Below, one piece after another: positions 1-7,375 of a DNA stretch of 64,000 nucleotides. This DNA comes from Thiohalocapsa sp. PB-PSB1. GTDB taxonomy: Bacteria; Pseudomonadota; Gammaproteobacteria; Chromatiales; Chromatiaceae. The notes beneath the pieces are model-generated. The model searched no databases. It was given only the letters and a program-made list of their open reading frames with translations, and had not been told where the DNA came from. The position numbers and the translations under genes were made by a program. Where the stretch lies: assembly GCA_016745215.1 (NCBI GenBank), contig CP050890.1:2232001-2296000 (forward strand), read 5' to 3'. The first letter of the stretch is position 1; every line of letters starts with the position of its first letter.

Positions 1-678
1 CCGAGCCCGGCGCTGCGCTGACCTGTCCAACCGTGGCGATGAGACCGTCGCTGCGCCTGTGCCGTGCCCCGGTGCGTACCCGTCGTACTGATTCGAATAG
101 TGCCCCGACGCCTGAGCAGGCTCCAAGGAGCTTGTCGGAGCTGCCTGTGATCGGGGCACCTCCCGGGCAGGTGAGGCCGGCGGAACCGGCGCCTGCCCAC
201 GCCTCTCGGGCGCCGAAGCGCCAACCGCCGCAACCGAAGGCGGTGCGCCTCGCCGAGCGTCCGGCCCTGGAGGGCGCACGACCTGCGGGACAGCCGTCGT
301 CGAGCGATCGGGCTTCCGTGCCGCCTGACCCGCAGATTCCGCTCCCGCGTCAGTGCCCCCGAAGCCAAACTTCGCCTGACCTGTAGCCGGTGCCCCAGTG
401 CCCGCCCGGTTGCTTTGCGAGCCCAGCATGTCCCAGTACAGTCTCACCGCGTCCAGCGCCTGATGACGCTTCCCCGGCTCCTGCCCCTTCGATTCCAGCT
501 TCTGGCTGAATGCCTCCAAGCTGGTCTCCAAACGCGGATCCTGTGTGTACTTCAGACAGAAGTCGAGGAAGCAGCGCAGCCAGTGCTGGAAGTGTGGCCT
601 TTGGTTCACGGCAACACCAGCACTCGCCAACGCTTGCTCGAACTTTTCCTTGATTTTAGGCGGGGTTTGCTGCAGCAT
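1..678 (-). CDS. Tyrosine recombinase, integron-integrase-like, N-terminal part (runs off the window)
   Basis: The frame opens at ATG 678 and is still open at base 1, so only the first 226 residues are visible. Residues about 5-90 form a helical domain containing PHFQHWLRCFLDFC and ending LDAVRLYWDML, which I read as the SAM-like core-binding domain found at the N-terminus of phage and integron integrases. It is followed by about 130 residues of Ala/Pro/Gly-rich linker. The catalytic domain with its RHRY residues would lie left of the window and is not seen. The gene diverges from a row of small plus-strand genes separated by attC-like sites, the usual intI arrangement. The call rests on the N-terminal domain plus context; another kind of tyrosine recombinase remains possible. 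Confidence 0.55.
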   Translation of the reverse strand, partial: MLQQTPPKIKEKFEQALASAGVAVNQRPHFQHWLRCFLDFCLKYTQDPRLETSLEAFSQKLESKGQEPGKRHQALDAVRLYWDMLGSQSNRAGTGAPATGQAKFGFGGTDAGAESAGQAARKPDRSTTAVPQVVRPPGPDARRGAPPSVAAVGASAPERRGQAPVPPASPAREVPRSQAAPTSSLEPAQASGHYSNQYDGYAPGHGTGAATVSSPRLDRSAQRRAR

Positions 679-687
679 CAGATCATC

Positions 688-730
688 GCTTGCGGGGTAA
701 CATAACGAGTTCTTATGTTATCCCGCAAGC
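688..730. promoter_or_regulatory. Inverted repeat in the presumed attI/promoter region
   Basis: Two 18-base arms reading GCTTGCGGG(G/A)TAACATAA (688-705 and inverted 713-730) flank a 7-base centre just upstream of the integrase-like start. Position suggests an operator for the integrase promoter or part of attI. The 136 bases from here to the first cassette gene contain no other gene. A segment at 771-811 resembles one at 4951-4989 (see findings). Confidence 0.4.
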
Positions 731-867
731 AGCTGCGCGTCCAGGGCCTGTTGTCAAGGCTGCCTCGACTGTGGTAAGTTATCCGGGAAACCATAGAATC
801 ACTAGTTAGCCTAGAAACCAAGTTCACTAGTTCACTGACACAGCCACATCGGGAGAGGATATTTGAA

Positions 868-1254
868 ATGACACAGGCGTTACTAATAAATGTTCTAACC
901 CAGATGTTAAATATACCGGATACCTGGGTTATTTTTGACGTAAAGAAAGAAGGCAATGAAGTGTGGATATTTTTGAGACCAAAAGAAACGCCATTATCAG
1001 ATAATTTAAGAACAGAAGTTCTTAGGCATCTGGAAGTTTTTGGTAGCAAAGCATATCTTAAACTTTACTACTCAACTGAAGAAGAAATATACAAATTGCC
1101 AATCTATACAGCAAGTGGATTTTGTAAACCTTTTGTCACGGATGTCAATAAGATGTTCGGTACGGCGACTGATGCCAGTATATGTAATCTTTATGGCTTG
1201 ACAAGACAAGAATTAGAAAACATAAAAAAAGAATGCACAAACCTCTTATCATAA
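868..1254 (+). CDS. Unknown cassette protein, 128 aa
   Basis: An AT-rich gene, markedly lower in GC than the flanking DNA, with a good ribosome site (GGGAGAGG) 8 bases before ATG 868. The product is 128 residues, mixed charge, with no signal peptide or membrane segment and no motif I recognise. It is the first gene right of the divergent integrase-like gene and is followed after 2 bases by an attC-like site, so it looks like the first gene cassette of the array. The low GC fits horizontal acquisition. Function unknown. Confidence 0.7.
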   Translation: MTQALLINVLTQMLNIPDTWVIFDVKKEGNEVWIFLRPKETPLSDNLRTEVLRHLEVFGSKAYLKLYYSTEEEIYKLPIYTASGFCKPFVTDVNKMFGTATDASICNLYGLTRQELENIKKECTNLLS

Positions 1255-1256
1255 TT

Positions 1257-1321
1257 CGGCTAACATGCGCATCCAGCGGACGCGCCAAGGGCGCGCGCCG
1301 CTGATGCTTGACGTTGGCCGT
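1257..1321 (+). other. attC-like recombination site 1
   Basis: Begins GGCTAACATGCG and ends GACGTTGGCC. The inner arms ATCCAGCGGACGCG and CGCGCCGCTGAT pair imperfectly. This is the R''/L''-L'/R' layout of integron attC sites, oriented with the R'' end on the left, matching the plus-strand cassette gene it follows. Confidence 0.65.
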
Positions 1322-1396
1322 AAACCACGAAAACAGGTACCGCCGTTGGCGCTGGCTAATTCAGGCTTCTGTAGATCACGTTGAGAGTTTCGACTA

Positions 1397-1606
1397 ATGG
1401 CAACACTGCACGCGGCTATTCCAGATGCGCTGAAGGACCGGCTGTCTCGCATCTGCATTGACAAGAATCTCGTTGAGTCGGAGGTCTTGTGCCAGGCACT
1501 CACCCGAGGGCTCGATTCCATCGACTGGGATTTCTTCACAGAAGGAGAGTCCATGGAGTTTGCGCAGCAGGGTGCGGAAGACCTTTTGGCCCAGGAACCA
1601 TGGTGA
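1397..1606 (+). CDS. Antitoxin of a MazF/PemK-type pair
   Basis: A 69-residue protein with a predicted ribbon-helix-helix-like N-terminus (about residues 1-40) and an acidic C-terminus ending in a Trp, typical of small antitoxins that bind and neutralise their toxin and repress the operon. Its stop codon overlaps the start of the toxin gene by 7 bases. It sits in the second cassette position after an attC-like site. The class is inferred from size, overlap and partner; the RHH assignment is tentative. Confidence 0.6.
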   Translation: MATLHAAIPDALKDRLSRICIDKNLVESEVLCQALTRGLDSIDWDFFTEGESMEFAQQGAEDLLAQEPW

Positions 1607-1833
1607 CGCCGGCCCGGGGTGAGATATGGATTTGCCAACTAGTCAAGGAGTACGGCAAAACCCGTCCTTGCGTCGTTATACAGTCTCCCGAAATCGAATC
1701 TGGGAGCGTTTTGATGGTTCCGCTAACTGATGGGAACCTGCAGCCTTGGCGGGTTGCTATTCCGCCCAACGCGGATAACGGATTACTGGAGGCGGGGCGA
1801 GATCGCGAACCGGTCGCGATGGAATTACGGTGA
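1600..1833 (+). pseudogene. MazF/PemK-type toxin, C-terminus cut off by a RAYT element
   Basis: Starts at ATG 1600 inside the end of the antitoxin gene. The N-terminus PARGEIWICQL, then KTRPCVVIQS and a PLT segment, match the MazF/PemK mRNA-interferase fold (SH3-like barrel). The family is usually about 105-115 residues; here only 77 remain because the terminal inverted repeat of a RAYT element begins at 1822 and supplies the last codons and the stop. Loss of the C-terminal strand and helix probably inactivates the toxin while leaving the antitoxin intact. Confidence 0.65.
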
Positions 1834-2591
1834 CACTTTACCATTTACACTATTTTGTTCTGGGCTTATGCTAAGCGTATGTCTCGGCTCCCACGCATCA
1901 TCGTTCCTGGCATCCCCCACCATGTGACGCAGCGTGGGAACAGACGCCAACAAGTTTTCATGAAGGAAGACGACTATGCGCTTTATAGAGATTAGCTAGC
2001 GAACGAGTGTCGATCAAACGGCGTGGACGTCTGGTCCTACTGCCTGATGCCGAACCATGTGCACTTGATTCTCGCACCCTCCAACGAGACCGGCCTGTCC
2101 CGCGCCGTCGGGGAGACGCATCGTCGATATAGCGGCTACATCAACGCGCGATTGCGGGTAACCGGCCACCTGTTTCAAGGGCGGTTTGGCTGCGTGGCAA
2201 TGGATGAAGCTCACTTGATGGCAGCCTGCCGCTACCTGGCTTTGAATCCCGTGAAGGCCAAACGAGCTGCGACGCCTGCCGACTGGCCCTGGTCCAGCAC
2301 GCCAGCACATTTCCGGCGCGAAGACGATGGATTAGTCACTGTTCGACCCCTGCTGGATCGCGTCGATAATTTAGTGGAATTCTTGGAGATGCCGGAAGAT
2401 CCTGAACACTTGGCAGCTCTCACCAAGGGCCAAACCATCGGACGTCCACTGATGGACGATCAAAAGCTTGGCGAGCTTGAAAAGCAACTTGGCCGAGCGC
2501 TACGTCAAGGCAAGCGAGGTCGGCCCGCTTCGCAAAAGAATGACCCGAAACAACGAAAATCGGTGTAAATGGTAAAGTGTCACCGTAATTC
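1822..2591. mobile_element. RAYT mobile element with 29-bp perfect terminal inverted repeats
   Basis: Bases 1822-1850 and 2563-2591 are perfect inverted copies (core GGTGACACTTTACC). The 770-bp element carries one REP-associated tyrosine transposase gene, whose last codons lie in the right repeat. It interrupts the MazF-type toxin gene. No separate target duplication can be told apart from the repeat ends. A diverged solo copy of the same end lies at 10013-10039. Confidence 0.75.
1879..2568 (+). pseudogene. REP-associated tyrosine (Y1) transposase, one in-frame amber stop
   Basis: Starts MSRLPRIIVPGIPHHVTQRG, the standard RAYT N-terminus. The HUH motif is seen as PNHVHLIL, and the family block YLALNPVKA with PWSS follows. 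At 1993-1995 the codon expected to be Trp (YRD-W-LA) is TAG, splitting an otherwise complete 229-codon frame. Without readthrough it cannot make full-length enzyme, although the start at 2023 could make the C-terminal part. RAYTs act on REP hairpins through single-strand nicking. The frame is otherwise intact, so inactivation looks recent. Confidence 0.8.
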
Positions 2592-2735
2592 TTTCAGGCA
2601 CTAAGTAGTAATTCGGGGCTGATTCCCATATTCATGCATCCTCGTGTCAATGTTGGAGTCGATAACGTGTTGTTTTTATTTTACTATACTTCGAAATGAA
2701 ATCCCAAAGAGCCGCTGTAGTGATACACTACCCGT

Positions 2736-3191
2736 ATGAAAGTATATGCAGATACCTCGGTATTCGGTGGTGTGTTTGATGAAGAATTCACTGAACCGAG
2801 TAAAGAATTCTTTGCTGAAGCCAAGTCTGGCAGATTCAGCCTTATCGTCTCGGCTGTCGTGCAAGCTGAAATTGCATCGGCGCCTGAAGAGGTGCAAACA
2901 TTCTTCCGAGAAATCGTAGGAGAGGCTGAAATTGTCGAGTTAACCCAAGAAGTATTGGCGTTACGCAACGCTTATCTGAAGGCGGGTGTGGTGACGCCAA
3001 AGTCAATCGACGATGCGGCGCATGTAGCACTGGCAACCATCTCTGGTTGCCGCATGATTGTCAGTTGGAATTTCAAGCACATTGTGCACTTTCAAAAGAT
3101 CCCGAAATACAATGCCGTGAATGCACTCAACGGCTGTCCTACAATAGACATCTTTTCACCTTCCCAGGTAATTGACTATGATGACTCGTGA
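2736..3191 (+). CDS. PIN-domain ribonuclease-like protein
   Basis: A 151-residue protein with the PIN layout: an N-terminal strand with an acidic residue (KVYADTSVFGG), mid-protein acidic residues, and IDDAAHVALA followed by SWNFKHIVH near residues 90-115, which carry the expected metal-binding acids. PIN proteins of this size are usually toxins cleaving RNA. The gene overlaps a small downstream gene and ends before an attC-like site, so it is probably a toxin-antitoxin cassette. No attC is visible between it and the RAYT insertion to the left. Confidence 0.7.
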   Translation: MKVYADTSVFGGVFDEEFTEPSKEFFAEAKSGRFSLIVSAVVQAEIASAPEEVQTFFREIVGEAEIVELTQEVLALRNAYLKAGVVTPKSIDDAAHVALATISGCRMIVSWNFKHIVHFQKIPKYNAVNALNGCPTIDIFSPSQVIDYDDS

Positions 3192-3357
3192 ATCAAAATG
3201 TGTTCAATGGAAGCGTCGTGGTGCTGAAAAAGTGGCGGCCCAAACATCAAGCTTAAGCCTCGAAGAAGAATTAAAATTCTGGCAGGAGCAAACTAAGCAA
3301 CTCAAGTTTCTCCAGGCTAAAGCACGCAAACGTCACCAGCAACCGGCAGATGCCTAA
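3178..3357 (+). CDS. Small partner of the PIN protein, probable antitoxin
   Basis: A basic, Gln/Lys-rich helical protein of 59 residues starting MMTRESKCV at ATG 3178, overlapping the end of the PIN gene by 14 bases. An upstream ATG at 3172 is possible. No DNA-binding motif is recognised. Overlap, size and cassette position suggest the antitoxin of the PIN pair; that role is inference. The gene ends inside the left edge of an attC-like site. Confidence 0.5.
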   Translation: MMTRESKCVQWKRRGAEKVAAQTSSLSLEEELKFWQEQTKQLKFLQAKARKRHQQPADA

Positions 3358-3424
3358 CAACCAAATCAACCTGACCGCCATCGTCGCTAGCGCGCCTCGG
3401 CGGCAGGTTATTTGGGGCGTTGGC
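3352..3424 (+). other. attC-like recombination site 2
   Basis: Starts GCCTAACAACCAAAT and ends GGGGCGTTGGC. Inner arms CAACCTGACCGCC and GGCGGCAGGTTAT pair across a short loop. This is the textbook attC layout with R'' on the left, matching the direction of the PIN cassette it closes. Confidence 0.8.
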
Positions 3425-3435
3425 ACAGGGAAAAC

Positions 3436-3540
3436 GGGGACAGACCACCTTTTTCAGCATGAGCGCGATTCTGTAAAACGTGGAAAACGTGGTCTGTCCC
3501 CGTTTTCCTCCTGTCCCCGTTTTCCTCCCCGTTTTCCTCC
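3436..3540. repeat. Stutter array F: inverted pair of GTGGTCTGTCCCC with an iterated word
   Basis: GTGGTCTGTCCCC occurs inverted at 3436-3448 and direct at 3489-3501. The direct copy is followed by GTTTTCCTCC, present three times (3502, 3519, 3531), the middle one together with part of the core (TGTCCCC). No coding content. Confidence 0.8.
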
Positions 3541-3565
3541 CTTGTTGGGCGTTTCCAAGGTCGAG

Positions 3566-3784
3566 CTAGGCTGCCAATGCATCAATGACCCGCTGCGGTA
3601 ACTGAAGCTCGACGAAATACTCGGTCGGGTATAGATAATCTTCCAGAGATTCATCGATTACCCTCAACAACCCTTCGGCTTCGGTTTTAACATCTGGTAG
3701 CGATTGATACACCTTACCTTTCTCGAGGTCTTCTGCGTCGCCACTTTCAATGCATAGGACGAAATGTTTCGTTGACGTTGGCAT
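3566..3784 (-). CDS. Unknown 72-aa acidic protein
   Basis: Begins MPTSTKHFVLCIESGDAEDL and contains LEKGKVYQSLPD and ESLEDYLYPTEYFV, a small family I recognise only as conserved hypothetical. It lies 10 bases after the end of the small gene to its right, on the same strand, so the two were probably co-transcribed. A fragment resembling an attC right end (TTGTTGGGCG) lies at both sides of the pair, at about 3543 and 3966, suggesting the pair was a cassette. Function unknown. Confidence 0.55.
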   Translation of the reverse strand: MPTSTKHFVLCIESGDAEDLEKGKVYQSLPDVKTEAEGLLRVIDESLEDYLYPTEYFVELQLPQRVIDALAA

Positions 3785-3794
3785 AGCTTGGCCT

Positions 3795-3961
3795 CTAATC
3801 GACGAACCGTTTGATCTTCATCTTCCGTTTTCCGATTCCATGAGCTTCATACCAGTGTATCTCAGCTCGACGGATATTCCCGTTGATTAGCTTTACATCT
3901 GCTACTCCTTTGAGCTTCCGCCATCTTCCGGGTCCAAACTGTTTTCGCAGTCGGGCCGAGG
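3795..3961 (-). pseudogene. Small basic protein lacking a recognisable start
   Basis: On the minus strand the frame reads RLRKQFGPGRWRKLKGVADV and ends with IHWYEAHGIGKRKMKIKRFVD and a stop at 3797-3795. This is a recurrent short basic family in accessory DNA. The frame is open up to a stop at about 3988 but holds no ATG, GTG or TTG before the conserved part, so the start seems lost or non-standard. It precedes the acidic 72-aa gene; the basic/acidic pairing hints at a toxin-antitoxin or similar pair, which is speculation. Confidence 0.5.
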
Positions 3962-4147
3962 CGCTTGTTGGGCGATTCGTTGGCCTGGCGAATTAATAGT
4001 GGTCTGTCCCCATTTTTCACTGATACATCAACTCGCGCTCGATGTAATAGGCCGGGCCGATGGGAGAGAGAAGCAGCTCGTACTCCAGGGGATTATATCC
4101 AGAGGGATTGTGTTCAGGTTGCTGTTCAGGCATCTGCTGTTCAGGTG

Positions 4148-4345
4148 CTGTTCAGGGACATCCATCTTGGTGCCGAACATTAGTCCTTCGGCTTGCCCCG
4201 CCGTCATCATGGAGCTCAATCCGCCCATGGACATAATCCGCTCCCTGAGCTTGCCTTCGGCGGAACAGGACAGCAGTGACAACACCTCCAAGATAGAGGA
4301 CTTGCCGAAGCCGTTGATTCCGATCTGGAAGACTAGGCGCAGATG
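4148..4345 (-). pseudogene. Fragment of a P-loop ATPase
   Basis: The minus strand encodes FQIGINGFGKSSILEVLSLL, a Walker A motif of the RecF/SMC-like or AAA_21 ATPase type (GxNGxGKS), followed by about 35 residues of similar sequence. There is no start: the sequence on its 5' side is already IS91 transposase. The 3' side loses similarity after about 65 codons. It is a leftover of a larger ATPase, cut at both ends. Confidence 0.5.
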
Positions 4346-4735
4346 GCCCTTGCCATAGCTCGGTCAAAGGCGCGGGTCGATTGCTTGTTTGCAGAGGAAG
4401 TGCTCGATGCCGCAGAGCAGGCCGTAATAGCGGATTTGGTAAAAGCCGGGCGCCAGGACGCGCTAGAGGAAACGGCGGATGAATTCGGCGCCGGGAAGGC
4501 GTATGCGCTTCTCCGCCTCTGGGCTGTCGGGGTCTTTGAAGCGGTTGTCGCGATAGCGGAAGGTGACGCTGTCCTGGTCAACGGCGACCAGGCAGTGGTT
4601 GGTGGTGGCAATGCGGATCACATAGCGCCGAAGGTAGCGGATCAGGTGTTGCGGCTCGGCGAAGGGTTTTTGAGCGTAGACAACCCAGTCGTGGTGGTGC
4701 AGGCGCATTATCAGTCGATTCCACTCGGCGTCAAA
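4346..4735 (-). pseudogene. IS91-family transposase fragment
   Basis: The frame includes LMRLHHHDWVVYAQKPF, YLRRYVIRIA and SVTFRYRDNR, then after an in-frame TAG (about 4462) RVLAPGFYQIRYYGLL. These are consecutive blocks of the IS91/IS801 rolling-circle (Y2) transposase. Both ends are missing. It abuts the ATPase fragment on one side and a stutter array on the other. Confidence 0.7.
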
Positions 4736-4748
4736 GTGGACAAGCTAA

Positions 4749-4869
4749 GTGGGTGTCCTTTTGTCTGCGTTTTGTCTGCGTCCTTTTGTCTGCGGCGAAG
4801 TGGGTGTCCTTTTGTCTGTCCTTTTGTCTGGACAAGCTAAGTGGGTGTCCTTTTGTCTGCTTTTGTCTG
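4749..4869. repeat. Stutter array A: GTGGGTGTCC cores with TTTTGTCTG iterated seven times
   Basis: The core GTGGGTGTCC occurs at 4749, 4800 and 4841. TTTTGTCTG occurs exactly at 4759, 4770, 4784, 4810, 4822, 4851 and 4861, with variable short spacers, some of which repeat part of the core (GTCC). It lies between the IS91 fragment and an attC-like site. Confidence 0.85.
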
Positions 4870-4874
4870 TTCTT

Positions 4875-4963
4875 GGCTAACACACGAAAACTCTAAGATA
4901 GCCCGCTACCGGAAAATAGGCAAGCGGGTGTTGTCGAGGGCTAAGTGCCGTGGTATGTTAGCC
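4875..4963 (+). other. attC-like recombination site 3
   Basis: The ends GGCTAACA and TGTTAGCC are perfect inverted copies. Inside, AGCCCGCT pairs imperfectly with AAGCGGGT. The site immediately precedes a cassette gene at 4997. The cassette it originally closed has been replaced by the IS91 fragment and the stutter array. Confidence 0.6.
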
Positions 4964-4996
4964 GGAAACCATACAATTACTGGTTCAGCAAAAGAA

Positions 4997-5545
4997 ATGA
5001 AACTCCGAACCCTAGCATTCTCTCTGCTGCTACTCACCAATTTGGCTATGTCCCAGGAAGAAGAGAAAAAAGACCCAGCGACTATCATGAGGGAACTCCG
5101 AATCATGATGCTTACGAGTGATCCGAAAGAAGCTGGACTATCGAAAGAAGAGAATGGCGGTGACGCCTATGGCATCGTAATGGATATGCCTATCGGTGGA
5201 GAGCACACAGCCTCCGTGGTTTCTTTCGTCACTGGTGACGCGAGTCTCTATACCACAGCGACATTCGGTGTGATGGGTGGTGTCGGCCACGAATCAGTTA
5301 GAAAAGAAGCAAAAAAATTTGTTAGGGAAGCGGAAGGTTTTCTGAAAATGGCGACGAAGGTCGAAGATTTTCCATACCCAGACACGGAAACCGTCTACTT
5401 CTACATCATCACTTTTGATGGGGTCTTTAGAGCTGAATCAAACATGAGCGATATCGAAGAAGGAAAGACTCCGCTGAGGCGCTTGTTTGGAGCTGGTCAG
5501 GACGTCCTGACACAACTTAGACTAACTACGCAAAAAGAAGGCTGA
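4997..5545 (+). CDS. Exported protein of unknown function, 182 aa
   Basis: Starts at ATG 4997 with a short signal peptide (MKLRTLAFSLLLLTNLAMS, likely cleaved after about residue 19), then an acidic mature protein rich in Glu and Lys. No catalytic or binding motif recognised. The start was chosen because the frame upstream lies inside the attC-like site and the signal peptide begins here. It sits between two attC-like sites and is probably the gene of one cassette. Confidence 0.65.
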   Translation: MKLRTLAFSLLLLTNLAMSQEEEKKDPATIMRELRIMMLTSDPKEAGLSKEENGGDAYGIVMDMPIGGEHTASVVSFVTGDASLYTTATFGVMGGVGHESVRKEAKKFVREAEGFLKMATKVEDFPYPDTETVYFYIITFDGVFRAESNMSDIEEGKTPLRRLFGAGQDVLTQLRLTTQKEG

Positions 5546-5610
5546 ACCAGGCGGTGGAGTGAACGTCTCTCGCTGACGCTCGATCCGTCACTCACCTATA
5601 CGTTATGTGG
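5538..5610 (+). other. Possible attC-like site 4
   Basis: Starts AGGCTGAACC, at the end of the preceding gene, and ends ACGTTATGTGG. Arms GGTGGAGTGAACG and CGTCACTCACCTA pair imperfectly. It has the right place and size for an attC but is weaker in sequence than the others. Confidence 0.35.
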
Positions 5611-5635
5611 ACTCACTTGAATTAAAGAGGAATAA

Positions 5636-5779
5636 ATGCATACGAAAACAAATAATCTATTTTTAGTAATTTTACTGATTTTTATCACAGGAACAAGGGC
5701 CCACAATAGGACACCCATCTACCTTGCCCCCATCTACCTTGCCCTTCGCCCATGCCTCGGCTTGCCTTCCGGTAGCTGA
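5636..5779 (+). pseudogene. Truncated exported cassette protein
   Basis: ATG 5636 has a good ribosome site (AAAGAGG) and starts a signal peptide (MHTKTNNLFLVILLIFITGT). After about 24 codons the sequence changes to a stutter array (from 5709) and the frame runs on to a chance stop at 5777-5779. The AT-rich start is like the other cassette genes; the rest of the gene is gone. Confidence 0.5.
5709..5744. repeat. Stutter array B: inverted GGGTGTCC core with a 14-bp word twice
   Basis: GGACACCC (5709-5716), the complement of the GGGTGTCC core, is followed by CATCTACCTTGCCC at 5716-5729 and again at 5731-5744. It sits at the point where the exported cassette gene is truncated. Confidence 0.7.
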
Positions 5780-6121
5780 AACCTTGGCTACCCTGCCATG
5801 ACCAGCAACCGTGCGGTCAGCGGCGTCGGTTACAACCGAGGAACCGAATGCGGAAGAACCGCTCGTCTGAGGTCTGTGGTGGGGCCATAGGTAACCCGAG
5901 TCTCTTCGCCGGAGGCTTTTCACGTACTCGTATTTCGGCAAACGCGCTAATCTGGCTTGTGCGATTGAACTTCCTATCCTTTATCCTTTGCGATGGCGGC
6001 AGCGGTCCCCTTTGGCAACTTCGCCGCACCGCGTCCTCAGCCGGGCGAACGTGAATCTCTGGGCCTGGGATATGTCTATCTGCAACCGCTTACCCATCGC
6101 GGCGGCGTTCTGAGCGGCGGG
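5780..6121. other. Stretch without a supportable gene
   Basis: Open frames exist on both strands here (for instance minus 5941-5672) but none has a ribosome site, a recognisable domain or normal codon use. I see nothing else beyond the stutter array just to the left. Confidence 0.5.
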
Positions 6122-6625
6122 TCATTCGCCAACCCGCCTCAATACGGTCTCGATCACCTGCACCGAAATGCGGAAATCCGCGCCGTGTAGGCGCGCGAAG
6201 ACCTCCCGCGCGGACCCGAATCCACTGGAAGGGATCAGGCCCCGCGTCTTGGCCATGCCGACGACGGCCGCGGTGCCGGCGACCCGCAGCCCATGCTCGG
6301 CAGCGATCGCCCGCCCTGCGCGCTCGTCCATCAACAGCAGGCTCGGCCCGGCATGGGCCAACGCGATGCGAATACAGGCGGCCTCGCCTTCATCGAGGTC
6401 CGGCAGCGCCGGCTCGGCCGGCGACGGTTCGGTCTGTCGCAGCCAGCCCTTGGCTCCGGCTGCCGCGATCGCGGCCTCGTCCGCAAGCCCGCGCCCCGGC
6501 AGCACCTCGGCGCGCACCTCGGATGGTATCCAGACGGTGCCGAACAGCGCCCGGAGCCAATCGAGCGCGTCGATTCGGGCGAGCCCGATCAACGGGCTCG
6601 CGTCAGTCAGGACGAGGCGAGCCAT
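6122..6625 (-). CDS. DUF3368 PIN-like toxin
   Basis: A 167-residue protein beginning MARLVLTDASPLIGLARIDA, the conserved start of DUF3368 proteins, a PIN-fold family. The acids in TDAS, DLDEGEAACI and LLMDERAGR fit the metal-binding residues. The start overlaps the end of the upstream UPF0175 gene by 19 bases. DUF3368 and UPF0175 commonly form a toxin-antitoxin pair, so the likely role is an RNase toxin held by its partner. The high GC is unlike the AT-rich cassettes to the left. The gene looks intact. Confidence 0.8.
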   Translation of the reverse strand: MARLVLTDASPLIGLARIDALDWLRALFGTVWIPSEVRAEVLPGRGLADEAAIAAAGAKGWLRQTEPSPAEPALPDLDEGEAACIRIALAHAGPSLLLMDERAGRAIAAEHGLRVAGTAAVVGMAKTRGLIPSSGFGSAREVFARLHGADFRISVQVIETVLRRVGE

Positions 6626-6951
6626 GCGTCCAGGGTATCCAGATCCGCCGCGGCCTCCTCTGCATTCAGGTCCACCACGGGGATGCCCAGCCGGGAGAGA
6701 TGCGCGATGAACTCCGACAGCGGCATCTCCGCCAGACCCGCGGCCCGCGCTAGCGAGAGGTTGCCGTCGCGAAACAGCGCGGTGGCCAGCGCGGGCTTGA
6801 CGCCCTTGGCGTCCAGGCCGCCCGCCAGCTCGATGCCCAGCATCAGGGCATCCGGCCGGTCGCGGTTCAGCACCAGCACCACGTCACGGTGCGATTTGCG
6901 CAGGGCCTCGCTCGGATTATTCTTGAGCCCGCTGACGTTGACGGTTTTCAT
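6607..6951 (-). CDS. UPF0175-family antitoxin
   Basis: 114 residues, starting MKTVNVSGLKNNPSEALRKS, with VLVLNRDRPDALMLG and then ALATALFRDGNLSLARAAGL and a helix-turn-helix-like segment, the UPF0175 pattern. It is the first gene of the pair with the DUF3368 toxin and probably represses the operon as well as binding the toxin. ATG 6951 fits the family start. Confidence 0.75.
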   Translation of the reverse strand: MKTVNVSGLKNNPSEALRKSHRDVVLVLNRDRPDALMLGIELAGGLDAKGVKPALATALFRDGNLSLARAAGLAEMPLSEFIAHLSRLGIPVVDLNAEEAAADLDTLDAWLASS

Positions 6952-7046
6952 GCCTATGCCTCATGGGAAGATTACATAGGAATGAGGATAGCACGAAGTT
7001 TGCCAGCGCACGCTACTGGGCCTAGCCGCAACACAGGACACCAGCC

Positions 7047-7161
7047 GCAATACAGGAGTCGCAATACAGGACGCAATACAGGACAGGACGCAATACAGCG
7101 CAATACAGTACCGCAATACAGGACACCCACTTTTCGGAGAGTCGCAATACAGGACACCCAC
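7047..7161. repeat. Stutter array C: seven GCAATACAG words and two inverted GTGGGTGTCC cores
   Basis: GCAATACAG occurs exactly at 7047, 7061, 7073, 7090, 7100, 7113 and 7144, with variable spacing. GGACACCCAC, the complement of the core, is at 7121-7130 and 7152-7161, in both cases followed by TTTTCGG. Spacers are too short and uneven for a CRISPR array. Confidence 0.85.
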
Positions 7162-7189
7162 TTTTCGGCGATCGTGCGTCGATGTATCC

Positions 7190-7365
7190 ACTCTATCGAC
7201 GATGCGTCTCGCCGACGGCACGCGACAGCCCGGCATCGTCCGAGGGGACGAGAATCAAGTGAATGGGATTCGGCATCAGGCAGTAGGACCAGACTTCCAC
7301 GCCGTTTGATCGAAACGCCTGGGCTAGCCAATCTCTGTACAGCGCAGAGTCGTCGTCCTCTATGA
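7190..7365 (-). pseudogene. RAYT transposase fragment
   Basis: The minus strand reads DSALYRDWLAQAFRSNGVEV followed by WSYCLMPNPIHLILVPS and AVGETHRR, nearly the same as residues 35-80 of the RAYT at 1879-2568, but with Trp where that gene has TAG. The HUH motif is altered to PIHLIL. The 5' part is replaced by the end of an IS200/IS605 element and the 3' part by a stutter array. Confidence 0.7.
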
Positions 7366-7375
7366 ATAAGAAAGG

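Noticed and set aside
5672..5941. Minus-strand 89-codon frame
   Set aside because: No ribosome site or family; it crosses stutter array B and the end of a cassette gene.
6168..6979. Overlapping plus-strand frames opposite the DUF3368/UPF0175 pair
   Set aside because: Antisense shadows of two well-supported genes; composition Arg/Ser/Pro-rich.
7021..7165. CRISPR-like direct repeats
   Set aside because: The repeated word is only 9 bases, spacers are 1-22 bases and uneven, and no cas gene is in the window.
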